Shown in pieces: positions 44,445 through 53,895 of a stretch of DNA of 64,000 bases (position 1 is the first letter of the stretch; each line of letters opens with the position of its first letter). The notes under the pieces are model-generated. The model saw only the letters and a list, made by a program, of their open reading frames with translations, was not told where the DNA came from and ran no database searches. The translations under genes and the position numbers were made by a program. The stretch is taken from assembly GCF_001999905.1 (NCBI RefSeq), contig NZ_CP019640.1, positions 1,344,001-1,408,000 on the forward strand, given 5' to 3'. The DNA is from Planococcus lenghuensis. GTDB lineage: Bacteria; Bacillota; Bacilli; Bacillales_A; Planococcaceae.

Positions 44445-45875
44445 GTGAAATTCAGATTCAAACAGCCTGCATTGGCAACCGCCGGAACGACAAAAGGCCT
44501 GTCAGTTGGAGGACATACAAATCAGCTTCCCGCCACTAATGATAAGGAAAAAATCACTATGGCTGCTTTGGCTGTCCCAATCTTCGTCGAGCTTGCGCTT
44601 GCGATGCTCATGGGGAACGTGGATACGCTGATGCTCAGCCAATTTTCGGATAAAGCGGTCGCCGCTGTCGGCATCGCCAACCAAGTTATCTTTCTTTTAA
44701 TTGTCATGTTCGGCTTTATCGTCACGGGAACGACCGTGCTGATGTCCCAGGCACTCGGTGCGGGGAATAAGCAGCGGGCGAATGAAATTGCCGCCATCTC
44801 ACTCGCAGCGAATTTGGCGATCGGCCTGTTGCTGAGCGGCATCGTATTCTTATTCCAGGAACAGATTCTGGCCTTAATGAATGTGACCGGTCAAGTCGCA
44901 GCGGACGCCAGCAGCTACCTGGTTTTTGTCGGCAGTTTCATGTTCATCCAAGCCATATTGGTCACCATCAGCGCCATCCTGCGCAGCCATAGCTTTACGA
45001 AAGATGCGATGTATGCCAACATCGGGATGAATGTCATCGGCATTGTGCTGAACTACATCGTGCTCTTTGAACCATTCGGCCTGCCTTCTTACGGTGTCGC
45101 TGGTGTCGCCATTGCCACAACCGTTTCCCGGGTGCTCGGCTTGATCGCGCTTATCGTCCTGATGAAAAAACGGATCAAAGAACCGATGGGTCTGATGAAA
45201 GTGTTCAAAATGCCAAAAGAGCATTTGCAGGAATTGCTGCGGATCGGTCTGCCGGCAGCCGGTGAACAGATTGCGTATAACATGAGCCAGTTCGTCATCA
45301 TCTTCTTCATCACGACGTACATGGGTACGTTATTCGTCACAACCCGGATCTATGCGTTCAACTTGATGAACTTCATCATGCTCGGTAGTATCGCGCTTGC
45401 ACAGGCGACTCAGATTCTGATCGCCCGCCATGTCGGTGCAAAGGAATACGACGATGCCTATAAACGCTGCATGGACAGCTTGAAGCTCTCCATCCTGACG
45501 GCGATCGTCACAGCAGTCGGCTTCTCATTCGTCGCTGAACCGCTCCTGTCGATTTTCACCGATGATGAAACGATCATCCGGAACGCAACGGTACTCATTT
45601 ACCTGGCAATCATTCTGGAGCCGGGCCGTGCATTCAACATCATGATCATCACATCACTCCGGGCAGTCAACGACTTGAAGTTCCCGCTCATCATGGGCAT
45701 TATCTCGATGTGGGGCATCGGCGTGGTCGTCGCGTATGTCCTCGGTGTCCATTTCGCCTTGGGGCTCGTCGGCATCTGGATTGCCTACATCCTGGACGAA
45801 TGGTTCCGCGGTATCGCCATGCTATTCCGCTGGCGCGGGCGTTCGTGGCTGTATGCCTTACAAAACCGGCCGTAA
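44445..45875 (+). CDS. MATE-family multidrug efflux transporter
   Basis: 476 residues from GTG at 44445 behind AGAGGAGTTTATAAATA. Twelve transmembrane segments in two MatE halves; typical opening PIFVELALAMLMGNVDTLM (about 41-59) and GLPAAGEQIAYNMSQF (about 267). It exports cationic or organic compounds by H+ or Na+ antiport. It lies where B. subtilis has spoVID/ysxE, between hemL and valS. Confidence 0.9.
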   Translation: MKFRFKQPALATAGTTKGLSVGGHTNQLPATNDKEKITMAALAVPIFVELALAMLMGNVDTLMLSQFSDKAVAAVGIANQVIFLLIVMFGFIVTGTTVLMSQALGAGNKQRANEIAAISLAANLAIGLLLSGIVFLFQEQILALMNVTGQVAADASSYLVFVGSFMFIQAILVTISAILRSHSFTKDAMYANIGMNVIGIVLNYIVLFEPFGLPSYGVAGVAIATTVSRVLGLIALIVLMKKRIKEPMGLMKVFKMPKEHLQELLRIGLPAAGEQIAYNMSQFVIIFFITTYMGTLFVTTRIYAFNLMNFIMLGSIALAQATQILIARHVGAKEYDDAYKRCMDSLKLSILTAIVTAVGFSFVAEPLLSIFTDDETIIRNATVLIYLAIILEPGRAFNIMIITSLRAVNDLKFPLIMGIISMWGIGVVVAYVLGVHFALGLVGIWIAYILDEWFRGIAMLFRWRGRSWLYALQNRP

Positions 45876-45882
45876 TGATCGA

Positions 45883-45920
45883 TTAGCATCTGTTCTCTTT
45901 GGAGCGGATGCTTTTTTTAA
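45883..45920 (+). terminator. Rho-independent terminator after the MATE gene
   Basis: AGCATCTGTTC-TCTTTG-GAGCGGATGCT with TTTTTTT. Confidence 0.82.
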
Positions 45921-45992
45921 TGGAAATTTCTTTACGAGGAAATGAAACCAAAAATCCGTTATACTATTTAGAGAGACGAAAGAAGGGTTTCC

Positions 45993-47045
45993 ATGAACGA
46001 TTTCCTCAAAACATTGGCCATTTCTGTTGCGGCGGGAGGGCTCCTCGATTTGCTTGGCATGTTCCTGCCATGGCTGCTCGGCCCGATGCTGGCACTGCTG
46101 CTATTGCGTCAGTTCACATCCATGACGTTTTACTGGCCGCGAATGCTGCGGACAATCGGGCTCATTTTAATCGGCGTGCAGATCGGCTCATCGTTCAACC
46201 GGGAAGCGGTGCTGCTCATGTGGCTCGATTTGCCGATGATGGTGTTCATGACGCTGGCACTCGTCGGATTTGCGCTGGTGCTGGCATTGCTGTTCCGGAA
46301 AATGACGGGGGAGTCGATCCAGACGAGCATGCTCGGTTCATTGCCGGGCGGGCTGTCGCAGATGGTGCTGCTGTCAGAAGACATCAAGTCAGCGAGCACA
46401 ACGATCGTGACAATCATGCAGACATTCCGGATCTTGCTCGTCGTTCTCGTCGTGCCGTTTTTCACGATTTTCCTCGGTGGCCGGGAAGGCGGCACAGCAC
46501 TCATCCTGACAGAACCGGAATTCAGTCTGCCGGCATTTATGGCAGCAGCAGCAGGCGGGACGGCCCTGTACTCCGGCATGAAAGCGGTCCGTTTCCCGCT
46601 GCCTGAGATGATGGCACCGATTGTGGCGCTCGCGGCTGTCCAGTCTGTGACAGGCACGCTGCTGTTTGAAATGCCGCCGATTCTGATCATCTGTGCACAA
46701 TTATTCATCGGAGCGCGGCTCGGTCTGCAAATGGAGCAGATCGGTGAAAAGATGACGCTGCGCATCGGTGCTGCCATTGTCGTGAATAACTTGCTGCTCG
46801 TCGCATTCGCCGGCGGAGTGGCGTATGTGCTGTCGCTGTGGATTTCGAGCGGTCTTTTCATTGATTATTTCCTGAGTGCGGCGCCGGGCGGCATGGCGGA
46901 AATGGTGTTGACGGCGATTGAAGCGGGCGGCGACGTGGCGCTCATCACCGGTTTTCACCTGTTCCGGATCTTCTTCATCCTGTTGATTGCGGCGCCTGCA
47001 ATTGCTTATTTCATTAAAAAACTTGACGGAAAAACCGAAGTGTAG
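45993..47045 (+). CDS. AbrB family (PF05145-type) membrane protein
   Basis: 350 residues from the ATG at 45993 behind AGAAAGGGTTTCC. About ten transmembrane segments in two repeated halves, each with a GxLPGGLSQM-type turn (LGSLPGGLSQMVLLSED about 112; SAAPGGMAEMVLTAIE about 297). This matches the AbrB/ammonia monooxygenase-like membrane family, unrelated to the DNA-binding AbrB. Substrate unknown. Confidence 0.85.
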   Translation: MNDFLKTLAISVAAGGLLDLLGMFLPWLLGPMLALLLLRQFTSMTFYWPRMLRTIGLILIGVQIGSSFNREAVLLMWLDLPMMVFMTLALVGFALVLALLFRKMTGESIQTSMLGSLPGGLSQMVLLSEDIKSASTTIVTIMQTFRILLVVLVVPFFTIFLGGREGGTALILTEPEFSLPAFMAAAAGGTALYSGMKAVRFPLPEMMAPIVALAAVQSVTGTLLFEMPPILIICAQLFIGARLGLQMEQIGEKMTLRIGAAIVVNNLLLVAFAGGVAYVLSLWISSGLFIDYFLSAAPGGMAEMVLTAIEAGGDVALITGFHLFRIFFILLIAAPAIAYFIKKLDGKTEV

Positions 47046-47074
47046 GTACAATAACTCTAACTTGATAGCCATGC

Positions 47075-47325
47075 AGTGACATGCAGTGATGAGGAAAGTA
47101 CGATGTGCGGCCGTTTCAGAGAGAATGCGGAAAGGTGAGACGCGTTCACGGGCAAAACCATCGGAAAGTCCCCTCGGAGCAGTTTCCGTGAACTCTTCAG
47201 TAGCGGAAACCGGACCTGAAATCCGTTATCGAATGAAGTGCCAGGCGCGCTTTTTCTCCGTGCCTGCGAATAAAGGTGGTACCGCGAAAGCTCCTTCGTC
47301 CTTTAAGACGAAGGGGCTTTTTGTG
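47075..47325 (+). promoter_or_regulatory. T-box riboswitch upstream of valS
   Basis: The conserved T-box sequence AAAGGTGGTACCGCG lies at 47272-47286, followed by the terminator hairpin GCTCCTTCGTC/GACGAAGGGGC with TTTTTG (47289-47325). Upstream, GATGAGGAAAGTACGA (47085-47100) is the Stem I AG-bulge region. Uncharged tRNA binding would favour the antiterminator and valS expression; tRNA-Val is inferred from the gene. I could not place the specifier codon with certainty. Confidence 0.92.
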
Positions 47326-47441
47326 TTTTGTAGATTTTACTGGTGGAGTTAGTGGATTCCGCTGGAGTCTCGCAGTGTTGTTCCACTGACTCATTCAACA
47401 AAGCCCAACAATAAAGGTTTAATCTAAAGGAGGAGTTTTCA

Positions 47442-50090
47442 ATGACAGAGAAAGTACAGACAGAGATGTCGACGAAGTACGATCCGAAAGCGATCGAACA
47501 GGGCCGCTATGAATGGTGGCTTAAGGGTAAGTTCTTTGAAGCCCAGCCCGAATCGGACAAAGAGCCGTACACAATTGTGATTCCGCCGCCGAACGTAACC
47601 GGAAAACTTCACCTCGGCCACGCATGGGACACCACACTGCAGGACATTCTGACGCGCATGAAGCGCATGCAAGGTTATGACACGCTATGGCTCCCAGGTA
47701 TGGACCACGCCGGCATTGCGACGCAGGCGAAAGTGGAAGGGAAGCTGCGCGAGGAAGGAAAATCACGTTACGATCTCGGGCGTGAAAAGTTTTTAGAAGA
47801 AGCCTGGAAATGGAAAGATGAATACGCCCAGACAATTCGTGCGCAATGGTCGAAGCTCGGTCTCGGGCTGGATTACTCCCGTGAACGTTTTACATTGGAT
47901 GAAGGCCTGTCGGATGCAGTTAAGGAAGTATTCGTCCGGCTGTACGAGAAAAAGCTCATTTACCGCGGCGAATACATCATCAATTGGGACCCGGCGGCAA
48001 AAACGGCGTTGTCCGATATCGAAGTAATCCACCAGGACGTACAAGGTGCTTTCTACCATATGCGTTATCCGCTGACAGACGGTTCAGGCGGCATTGAAAT
48101 CGCGACGACGCGTCCGGAGACGATGCTCGGCGATACGGCTGTGGCGGTTCACCCGGAAGATGACCGCTACAAGCACTTGATCGGCAAGACGGTTACGTTA
48201 CCGATCATCGGACGCGAGATTCCGATTGTTGCGGACGATTATGTCGACATGGAATTCGGAAGCGGTGCGGTCAAGATTACGCCGGCTCACGACCCGAATG
48301 ACTTTGAAATCGGCAACCGTCACGATTTGCCTCGCGTTCTTGTGATGAATGAGGACGGCACGATGAATGGAAACGCCGGCAAGTACGAAGGCATGGACCG
48401 CTTTGATTGCCGGAAGCAAATCGTCAAGGATCTGCAGGAACAAGGCGTACTATTCAACATTGAAGACCATCTGCATTCCGTTGGCCATTCCGAGCGGAGC
48501 GGTGCAGTCGTTGAGCCATACCTGTCAACGCAATGGTTCGTGGATATGCAGCCGCTCGCTGCGGAAGCCGTCAAGCTGCAAAAAGGCGACGATGGAGTCG
48601 ACTTCGTGCCGGAGCGCTTCGAGAAAACGTATTTGAACTGGATGGAGAACATTCGCGACTGGTGTATTTCCCGTCAGCTGTGGTGGGGTCACCGCATCCC
48701 GGCGTGGTACCACAACGAAACCGGTGAGCTGTATGTTGGCCGGACCGCACCGGAAGACGAAGAAAACTGGACACAGGACGAAGACGTACTCGATACGTGG
48801 TTCTCATCCGCCTTGTGGCCGTTCTCGACGCTCGGCTGGCCGGACATCGACAACGAAGAGTTCAAGCGTTATTACCCGACGGACGCACTCGTAACGGGCT
48901 ATGACATCATCTTCTTCTGGGTGTCGCGCATGATCTTTCAAGCGCTGGAGTTCACGGACCAGAAGCCATTTGATGACGTATTGATCCACGGGCTCGTTCG
49001 CGCAGCGGACGGCCGCAAAATGTCGAAGTCACTCGGCAACGGCGTCGATCCGATGGATGTCATCGACGAATACGGTGCCGATTCACTCCGCTACTTCCTG
49101 GCGACCGGCTCAGCGCCGGGACAGGATCTCCGCTTCTCGATGGAGAAGGTGGAGTCCGTCTGGAACTTTGCGAATAAAATCTGGAATGCGTCGCGGTTTG
49201 CCCTCATGAACATGGAAGGCATGACGTATGACGAAATCGACTTGTCGGGCGAGAAATCTGTTGCCGATGCGTGGATTCTGACGCGCCTGAATGAAACCAT
49301 CGATTCCGTGACAAAACTCGCGGAGAAATACGAATTCGGTGAAGTGGGCCGCGTGCTCTATAACTTCATCTGGGATGATTTCTGTGACTGGTACATCGAA
49401 ATGGCGAAACTGCCGTTGTACGGGGAAGACGAAGCGGCGAAGAAAATGACGCGTTCGGTTCTGGCGTACGTACTCGATAACACGATGCGTCTCCTGCATC
49501 CATTCATGCCATTCATCACTGAAGAAATCTGGCAGAACTTGCCGCATCAAGGGGAATCGATCACAACGGCGGCGTGGCCGACAGCTGACGCATCGCTCAC
49601 AGATACGGAACAAGCCGACAGCATGAAACTGCTCGTCGACATCATCCGCGCTGTCCGCAACATCCGGGCGGAAGTCTCGACGCCGCTGTCGAAGAAAGTG
49701 CCGCTCACGATCATTGCACGTGATGAGAAGACGGAAGGCGTACTGAAAGCGAACTCCGCATACATCGAGCGCTTCTGTAACCCGGACGGCCTGACGATCA
49801 CGCATAACACTGCGGCGCCGGAAAAATCCATGTCCGCTGTCGTGTCAGGTGCCGAGCTGTTCATGCCGCTCGAAGGCTTGATCGACATCGATGCGGAACT
49901 CGCGCGTCTCGGCAAAGAACTCGACAAATGGAACGGCGAAGTCAAACGCGTCCAAGGCAAACTGTCGAACGAGCGTTTTGTCTCGAAAGCGCCGGAAGCA
50001 GTAGTCGAAGAAGAACGTGCGAAAGAAAAAGACTACCTCGAAAAACGCGCGGCCGTTGAAAAACGCATTGAAGAATTGAAGAACCTGTAA
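47442..50090 (+). CDS. valS: Valyl-tRNA synthetase
   Basis: 882 residues from the ATG at 47442 behind AAAGGAGGAGTTTTCA. Class I motifs: HIGH-type [16 protein letters not shown] (about 48-63), the KMSKS loop [14 protein letters not shown] (about 525) and the CP1 editing domain ([20 protein letters not shown] about 220). The C-terminal coiled coil (about 815-880) is typical of ValRS. Controlled by the T-box leader. Confidence 0.97.
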   Translation: MTEKVQTEMSTKYDPKAIEQGRYEWWLKGKFFEAQPESDKEPYTIVIPPPNVTGKLHLGHAWDTTLQDILTRMKRMQGYDTLWLPGMDHAGIATQAKVEGKLREEGKSRYDLGREKFLEEAWKWKDEYAQTIRAQWSKLGLGLDYSRERFTLDEGLSDAVKEVFVRLYEKKLIYRGEYIINWDPAAKTALSDIEVIHQDVQGAFYHMRYPLTDGSGGIEIATTRPETMLGDTAVAVHPEDDRYKHLIGKTVTLPIIGREIPIVADDYVDMEFGSGAVKITPAHDPNDFEIGNRHDLPRVLVMNEDGTMNGNAGKYEGMDRFDCRKQIVKDLQEQGVLFNIEDHLHSVGHSERSGAVVEPYLSTQWFVDMQPLAAEAVKLQKGDDGVDFVPERFEKTYLNWMENIRDWCISRQLWWGHRIPAWYHNETGELYVGRTAPEDEENWTQDEDVLDTWFSSALWPFSTLGWPDIDNEEFKRYYPTDALVTGYDIIFFWVSRMIFQALEFTDQKPFDDVLIHGLVRAADGRKMSKSLGNGVDPMDVIDEYGADSLRYFLATGSAPGQDLRFSMEKVESVWNFANKIWNASRFALMNMEGMTYDEIDLSGEKSVADAWILTRLNETIDSVTKLAEKYEFGEVGRVLYNFIWDDFCDWYIEMAKLPLYGEDEAAKKMTRSVLAYVLDNTMRLLHPFMPFITEEIWQNLPHQGESITTAAWPTADASLTDTEQADSMKLLVDIIRAVRNIRAEVSTPLSKKVPLTIIARDEKTEGVLKANSAYIERFCNPDGLTITHNTAAPEKSMSAVVSGAELFMPLEGLIDIDAELARLGKELDKWNGEVKRVQGKLSNERFVSKAPEAVVEEERAKEKDYLEKRAAVEKRIEELKNL

Positions 50091-50102
50091 ATGGTATGAT
50101 GA

Positions 50103-50138
50103 ACCCCCGCTCTCCTGGGAAGGATGCGGGGGTTTTTG
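50103..50138 (+). terminator. Rho-independent terminator after valS
   Basis: ACCCCCGC and GCGGGGGT arms with TTTTTGGG. Confidence 0.88.
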
Positions 50139-50145
50139 GGGTTTC

Positions 50146-50225
50146 TATGCTTTATTTATGATTTGTACGCGATAAATTGATTTTCTACGCTATATTTCGG
50201 GTTTCTACGCCATCATAATGAAGAA
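50146..50225. repeat. Repeat island 3, block A: four 20-nt degenerate units
   Basis: Units at 50146, 50166, 50186 and 50206: TATGCTTTATTTATGATTTG, then TACGCGATAAATTGATTTTC, TACGCTATATTTCGGGTTTC and a worn last unit. Constant head TA(C/T)GC. Confidence 0.75.
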
Positions 50226-50248
50226 AACCATCCGAATTACAGGAAATA

Positions 50249-50349
50249 TATGATCGTTAATTTCAGTTTATGCTCTATAATTCGGATTTATGCTCGATAA
50301 ATTCACTTTTATGATCGTTAATTTGGATTTATGCTCGATGATCCGGATT
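50249..50349. repeat. Repeat island 3, block B: five 20-21-nt degenerate units
   Basis: Units at 50249, 50269, 50289, 50310 and 50330 with consensus TATGCTCGATAATTCGGATT. TATGATCGTTAATTT occurs in units 1 and 4, and TATGCTCGAT in units 3 and 5. Confidence 0.8.
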
Positions 50350-50450
50350 CTTACAAAAAAGCGCACGATTCCATCGGCTGATTCGCTGCGCTATCCCAGT
50401 AAACTCTCTCTTCAAGGCAGCCGCGTAATCTTCCCATCTGGCCCGAGCAC

Positions 50451-50963
50451 TCATTCCACTTCATCAACCCCTTGGTTCCGGTCTTTCCACTTCATTTCTT
50501 CCAATAAATCCTTGAACGTCAGCTCGGCACAATCCACTACGGCTTCATCCGCCAGCGCCAGCAGATCATCAATCAACCTCGGTTCGACATCGATGAAAGC
50601 CACAGACAACGGCGTCTCCTCATGCCATTTTTTCATCTCACAGACAATCGTCCGGTAAAGAATAGGGAAGTCCCGGCTGATCGCTTCCTTATGTACCAGA
50701 AACGCTTCAGCATAATCGTCAAACGCATAACGGAAGCGTTCATGACTCCTCGGCTGCAGCACACGGGCTACGCCTCTCCGCGTGTTCCCGAGCGCAGACG
50801 CAAACACGAGGATGGACAGCTTCCGCACTTCCGGATCAGCGTCGCCAAAATACAGAAAATAATCTTCGTAGTCGTCGCTGTTCCAGTCTTTTGCCGTTTC
50901 AAAATGGCCGACTTCCAGTCCCTCCAGCAGCCGCTTCGCTTTTTCGATCAAAGACGCAGACAT
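50451..50963 (-). CDS. Hypothetical protein, 170 residues
   Basis: ATG at 50963 (complement) behind GAGGAGGAATTCC. Acidic, mostly helical protein; segments such as DYEDYFLYFGDADPEVRKLS and HEETPLSVAFIDVEPRLIDD are not tied to any family I know. It lies 12 bases downstream of two ATP-grasp genes on the same strand, and probably shares their transcript. No signal peptide or membrane span. Confidence 0.75.
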   Translation of the reverse strand: MSASLIEKAKRLLEGLEVGHFETAKDWNSDDYEDYFLYFGDADPEVRKLSILVFASALGNTRRGVARVLQPRSHERFRYAFDDYAEAFLVHKEAISRDFPILYRTIVCEMKKWHEETPLSVAFIDVEPRLIDDLLALADEAVVDCAELTFKDLLEEMKWKDRNQGVDEVE

Positions 50964-50975
50964 GGAATTCCTCCT

Positions 50976-51761
50976 CTACAGTCGATCATCCGCCCATCGC
51001 CAGCCGCGCGCTTTCTTGTCCCGCAAGTACTTGCACAATAATTCCGCCACATTCTCCTCATGCGTCTCATAAAATGCCCGCGCACCGACCGGATCCTCGA
51101 TTTCATTGAACACATGCCGCCCGTCCGGCAGCAATAAAAAATCGATTCCGATGTAATCACTTTTCAGCGCCCGCGCAATCCGCAGCACGTCCCGCTCCTG
51201 GGCCGCCGACACCAAAAACTTCTCCGCTTTCCCGCCGAGCGCAATATTGGCTTTAAAGGAATCCACCCCGGACCGCTTCACGGCACCGACGACTTCATCG
51301 CCGATCACATACACCCGCACATCCGCTTCGTGTTCCATAAACGGCTGGAAAATAAGCGCCTCATCCGCGTCGCGCGGCGTATCCCAGATCTCGACACCCT
51401 CACCGCCATGGCCGTCCCGCGTCTTCGCGACACACGGATAGCCCGGCGGTTCCTTGAACGTCGGAATTACCGGCAGGCCCAATAACTGCATCATTTCAAA
51501 CGCTGTCCATTTATCATTCGCGATCCGGTTCACTTCCGCCCGGTTCACGAGCCGCACACCGGCATCTTCAAGCGCCCGCGCGGCCACCGGATGCCGCACC
51601 CGGAACAGCACCGTCTCGCCGTGCAATCGGTCCGCCAGCTGAAGCAGCCCTGACTCCGACCAGTCATCCCACGTCATGAGCCCGACATCCCCGAACTTCT
51701 TTAATTCGGCAATAAACCCCTGATTCCGCTCGGCATCCGCACTCCGGTACAGCGCAATCAT
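50976..51761 (-). CDS. ATP-grasp domain protein, ligase-like (second of a pair)
   Basis: 261 residues from the ATG at 51761 (complement), whose ATGA overlaps the stop of the upstream ATP-grasp gene. The frame extends upstream to 51860 inside that gene, but the coupled ATG gives the natural N-terminus MIALYRSADAERNQGF. ATP-grasp elements: YPCVAKTRDGHGGEGVEIW (about 113, ATP lysine and glycine loop), EADVRVYVIGDEVVGAVKRS (about 158) and HVFNEIEDPVGARAF (about 230, Mg ligands). It resembles RimK/YheCD-type ligases; substrate unknown. Confidence 0.78.
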   Translation of the reverse strand: MIALYRSADAERNQGFIAELKKFGDVGLMTWDDWSESGLLQLADRLHGETVLFRVRHPVAARALEDAGVRLVNRAEVNRIANDKWTAFEMMQLLGLPVIPTFKEPPGYPCVAKTRDGHGGEGVEIWDTPRDADEALIFQPFMEHEADVRVYVIGDEVVGAVKRSGVDSFKANIALGGKAEKFLVSAAQERDVLRIARALKSDYIGIDFLLLPDGRHVFNEIEDPVGARAFYETHEENVAELLCKYLRDKKARGWRWADDRL

Positions 51762-52621
51762 GCGAGATCTCTCAAAATATACGTCATCATCGCATCCGCC
51801 ACATTGATCCCCGTCACGTTCAAAATGTTCCGGATATGTGCCGCCGCATTCACTTCGCACACCAACGGCTCCTCGTCCGGCCCGAACAGCAGATCCACGC
51901 CGGCAAACTCCGCACCGACCGCATCCGCCGCCTGCAGCGCCAGCACCCGCTGAACTTCCGTCAGTTCCACGGGCGACGCTTTCCCGCCGTTCGTGATGTT
52001 CGCCCGGAAATCCGTCTCCGAATGCCGAACCATCGCCGCAATCACTTCACCGCCGACCACATTCACGCGGATATCCCGGCCGCGGCTCGATGCCACGAAT
52101 TTTTGGAACACGAAATCCACGCCGCGCAGCGACTCCACTTTGTCATAAAACGCATCTTCCGTTTCGATCAAATACACCTTCATGCCGAACGACCCGTGCC
52201 CTTCCTTAATGATCATCGGCAAGCCCAATGTCTCCAGCACCCCTTCAAAATACCCCGACTCGCGGATCGAGAACGCCGGATACACTTTCGGCGCCACAAT
52301 CGTCTTCGGCATCGGAATGCCGCGAGCCGCGAGCTCAATGTACTGTTTCGCTTTATTGTCACACAGATCGATCACCGCCGGATCGTTATAAACCGGCACC
52401 CCTGAGCTCTTCAAAAAATACCCGAGCAGAATGTCCTTATCGAGCAACACGGCAAAATCCGGGGGAAGAACCCCTGCGTCCAGCTGCATCACGATGTCGT
52501 AGTTTTTCTTAATCGCGGCATTCACGCCTGCGCGTTCCGCCGCTTCCGCGACCAGTTCCGCCTGATCGCGGAATTTATCACTCGTCAAACTTCCGTTATA
52601 AATTACCCAGCAAGTTGTCAT
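51758..52621 (-). CDS. RimK-family ATP-grasp ligase (first of a pair)
   Basis: 287 residues from the ATG at 52621 (complement) behind GGAGGGTCAATT. A RimK/LysX-like arrangement: N-terminal domain, then PMIIKEGHGSFGMKVYLIE (about 134), FVASSRGRDIRVNVVGGEVI (about 170), DFRANITNGGKASP with the N-NGG loop, and LVCEVNAAAHIRNI (about 253, Mg-binding). Members add amino acids to carboxylates or make small peptides. It is divergent from folC and coupled to a second ATP-grasp enzyme. Confidence 0.82.
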   Translation of the reverse strand: MTTCWVIYNGSLTSDKFRDQAELVAEAAERAGVNAAIKKNYDIVMQLDAGVLPPDFAVLLDKDILLGYFLKSSGVPVYNDPAVIDLCDNKAKQYIELAARGIPMPKTIVAPKVYPAFSIRESGYFEGVLETLGLPMIIKEGHGSFGMKVYLIETEDAFYDKVESLRGVDFVFQKFVASSRGRDIRVNVVGGEVIAAMVRHSETDFRANITNGGKASPVELTEVQRVLALQAADAVGAEFAGVDLLFGPDEEPLVCEVNAAAHIRNILNVTGINVADAMMTYILRDLA

Positions 52622-52639
52622 AATTGACCCTCCGTACTT

Positions 52640-52648
52640 TGCTATAAT
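52640..52648 (+). promoter_or_regulatory. folC extended -10 promoter element
   Basis: TTGCTATAAT with TG upstream of TATAAT (52643-52648), about 38 bases before folC. Confidence 0.6.
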
Positions 52649-52686
52649 CAGTAAAAGTGTAGCACGAAACGAAAGGAAGAGGTTAA

Positions 52687-53868
52687 ATGATTCCGGGACT
52701 CGACCGATATAAAAAGAAATGGAATATTACTACCGATCCAGCCATCAAGCCAGGATTGGATTCCATTACAGCAGCACTCAAAGAACTCGGCAACCCGCAA
52801 AAAGAAGGGACGTATATCCATCTCGCCGGCTCGAACGGCAAAGGGTCGACCGCTGCGTTCTTGACGGCCATCTTCAAGGAGCATCATCTGTCTGTCGGCA
52901 GCTTCATGTCGCCGCATATTGAAGACCTGCACGATCAAATCCAATTGAACGGGAAACCAGTGACCCCGGACGTGCTCGATCAAGCGATGGAGCAGCTCGC
53001 CAATATCCGGACACTGCTCACCGATTTTGAATTGCTGACGGCGGCTGCGTTTCTCGTATTCAAAAACGAACAGCCGGACGTCATCATCCTCGAAGCCGGC
53101 ATGGGTGGCCGCTTCGACAGCACGAATGTCATCACCCCGGCGGTCGCCATCATTCCGTCCGTTTCATTGGAACATACGAATTTCCTCGGACCGACGATCG
53201 GGGACATCGCCTGGCATAAAGCCGGGGTTATCAAAGTGCACATACCTATTATCATCGGGGACTTGCCGGAAGAAGCGGAAGCGGTGATCCGAAAAGAAGC
53301 AAAGAAACTCACGGCGCCGGTCGTCCTTCCGGAAGGTGTTCCGAATGTTTCGTTAAAACTGAAAGGCGCTCATCAGCAACGCAATGCGATGCTGGCACAA
53401 GCTGCAGCTGCCCACGTATTAGGCGACCGGTTCGACGCCGAGCGAGCCGATCGCGGACTGGCCGCTGCGTTTATTCCGAACCGATTCGAGGAAGTCGCGC
53501 CGAATATCTTTTTCGATGGTGCCCATAACCCAGCGAGTGTGGAAAAACTGGTGGAAACCGTGAAAACGGAATTGGCAGATCGGCCGATTCATGTATACGT
53601 CGGTATTCTGAAAGATAAGGATTACATAACAATATTACGTAAACTGGAAGAAATCAGCGATAACTTCACGTTTGTCGATTTTCCGCATGAGCGGGCGATG
53701 GTGGCAAAAAATTTATATTTGGAAAGTAAAGGAAAAGTAAAGACAATCCAAAAGGTCTGTGATATATTACCTGTATTGCATAAAAATGAAGTGGCTTTAG
53801 TCACGGGTTCACTTTATTTATTAGCTGAAATACGTCATTTATTAATAAACAGGCAAGATACGAAGTAA
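52687..53868 (+). CDS. folC: Folylpolyglutamate synthase/dihydrofolate synthase
   Basis: 393 residues from the ATG at 52687 behind AAAGGAAGAGGTTAA. P-loop HLAGSNGKGSTAAFL (about 45), EAGMGGRFDSTNV (about 137), HTNFLGPTIGDIAWHKAGV (about 163) and FDGAHNPASVE (about 277). It adds glutamates to folates. It follows valS as in B. subtilis, apart from the inserted reverse-strand cluster. Confidence 0.95.
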   Translation: MIPGLDRYKKKWNITTDPAIKPGLDSITAALKELGNPQKEGTYIHLAGSNGKGSTAAFLTAIFKEHHLSVGSFMSPHIEDLHDQIQLNGKPVTPDVLDQAMEQLANIRTLLTDFELLTAAAFLVFKNEQPDVIILEAGMGGRFDSTNVITPAVAIIPSVSLEHTNFLGPTIGDIAWHKAGVIKVHIPIIIGDLPEEAEAVIRKEAKKLTAPVVLPEGVPNVSLKLKGAHQQRNAMLAQAAAAHVLGDRFDAERADRGLAAAFIPNRFEEVAPNIFFDGAHNPASVEKLVETVKTELADRPIHVYVGILKDKDYITILRKLEEISDNFTFVDFPHERAMVAKNLYLESKGKVKTIQKVCDILPVLHKNEVALVTGSLYLLAEIRHLLINRQDTK

Positions 53869-53895
53869 CGCAAGGAAATGGGGGAGTGAGCATCA

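Noticed and set aside
50290-50658. 122-residue plus-strand frame after valS
   Set aside because: It begins in repeat island 3 and continues antisense to the 170-residue reverse-strand gene, which has a proper ribosome binding site and start.
51836-52405. 189-residue plus-strand frame
   Set aside because: It is antisense to the RimK-like ATP-grasp gene, whose motifs are clear; the product is Arg/His-rich shadow sequence.
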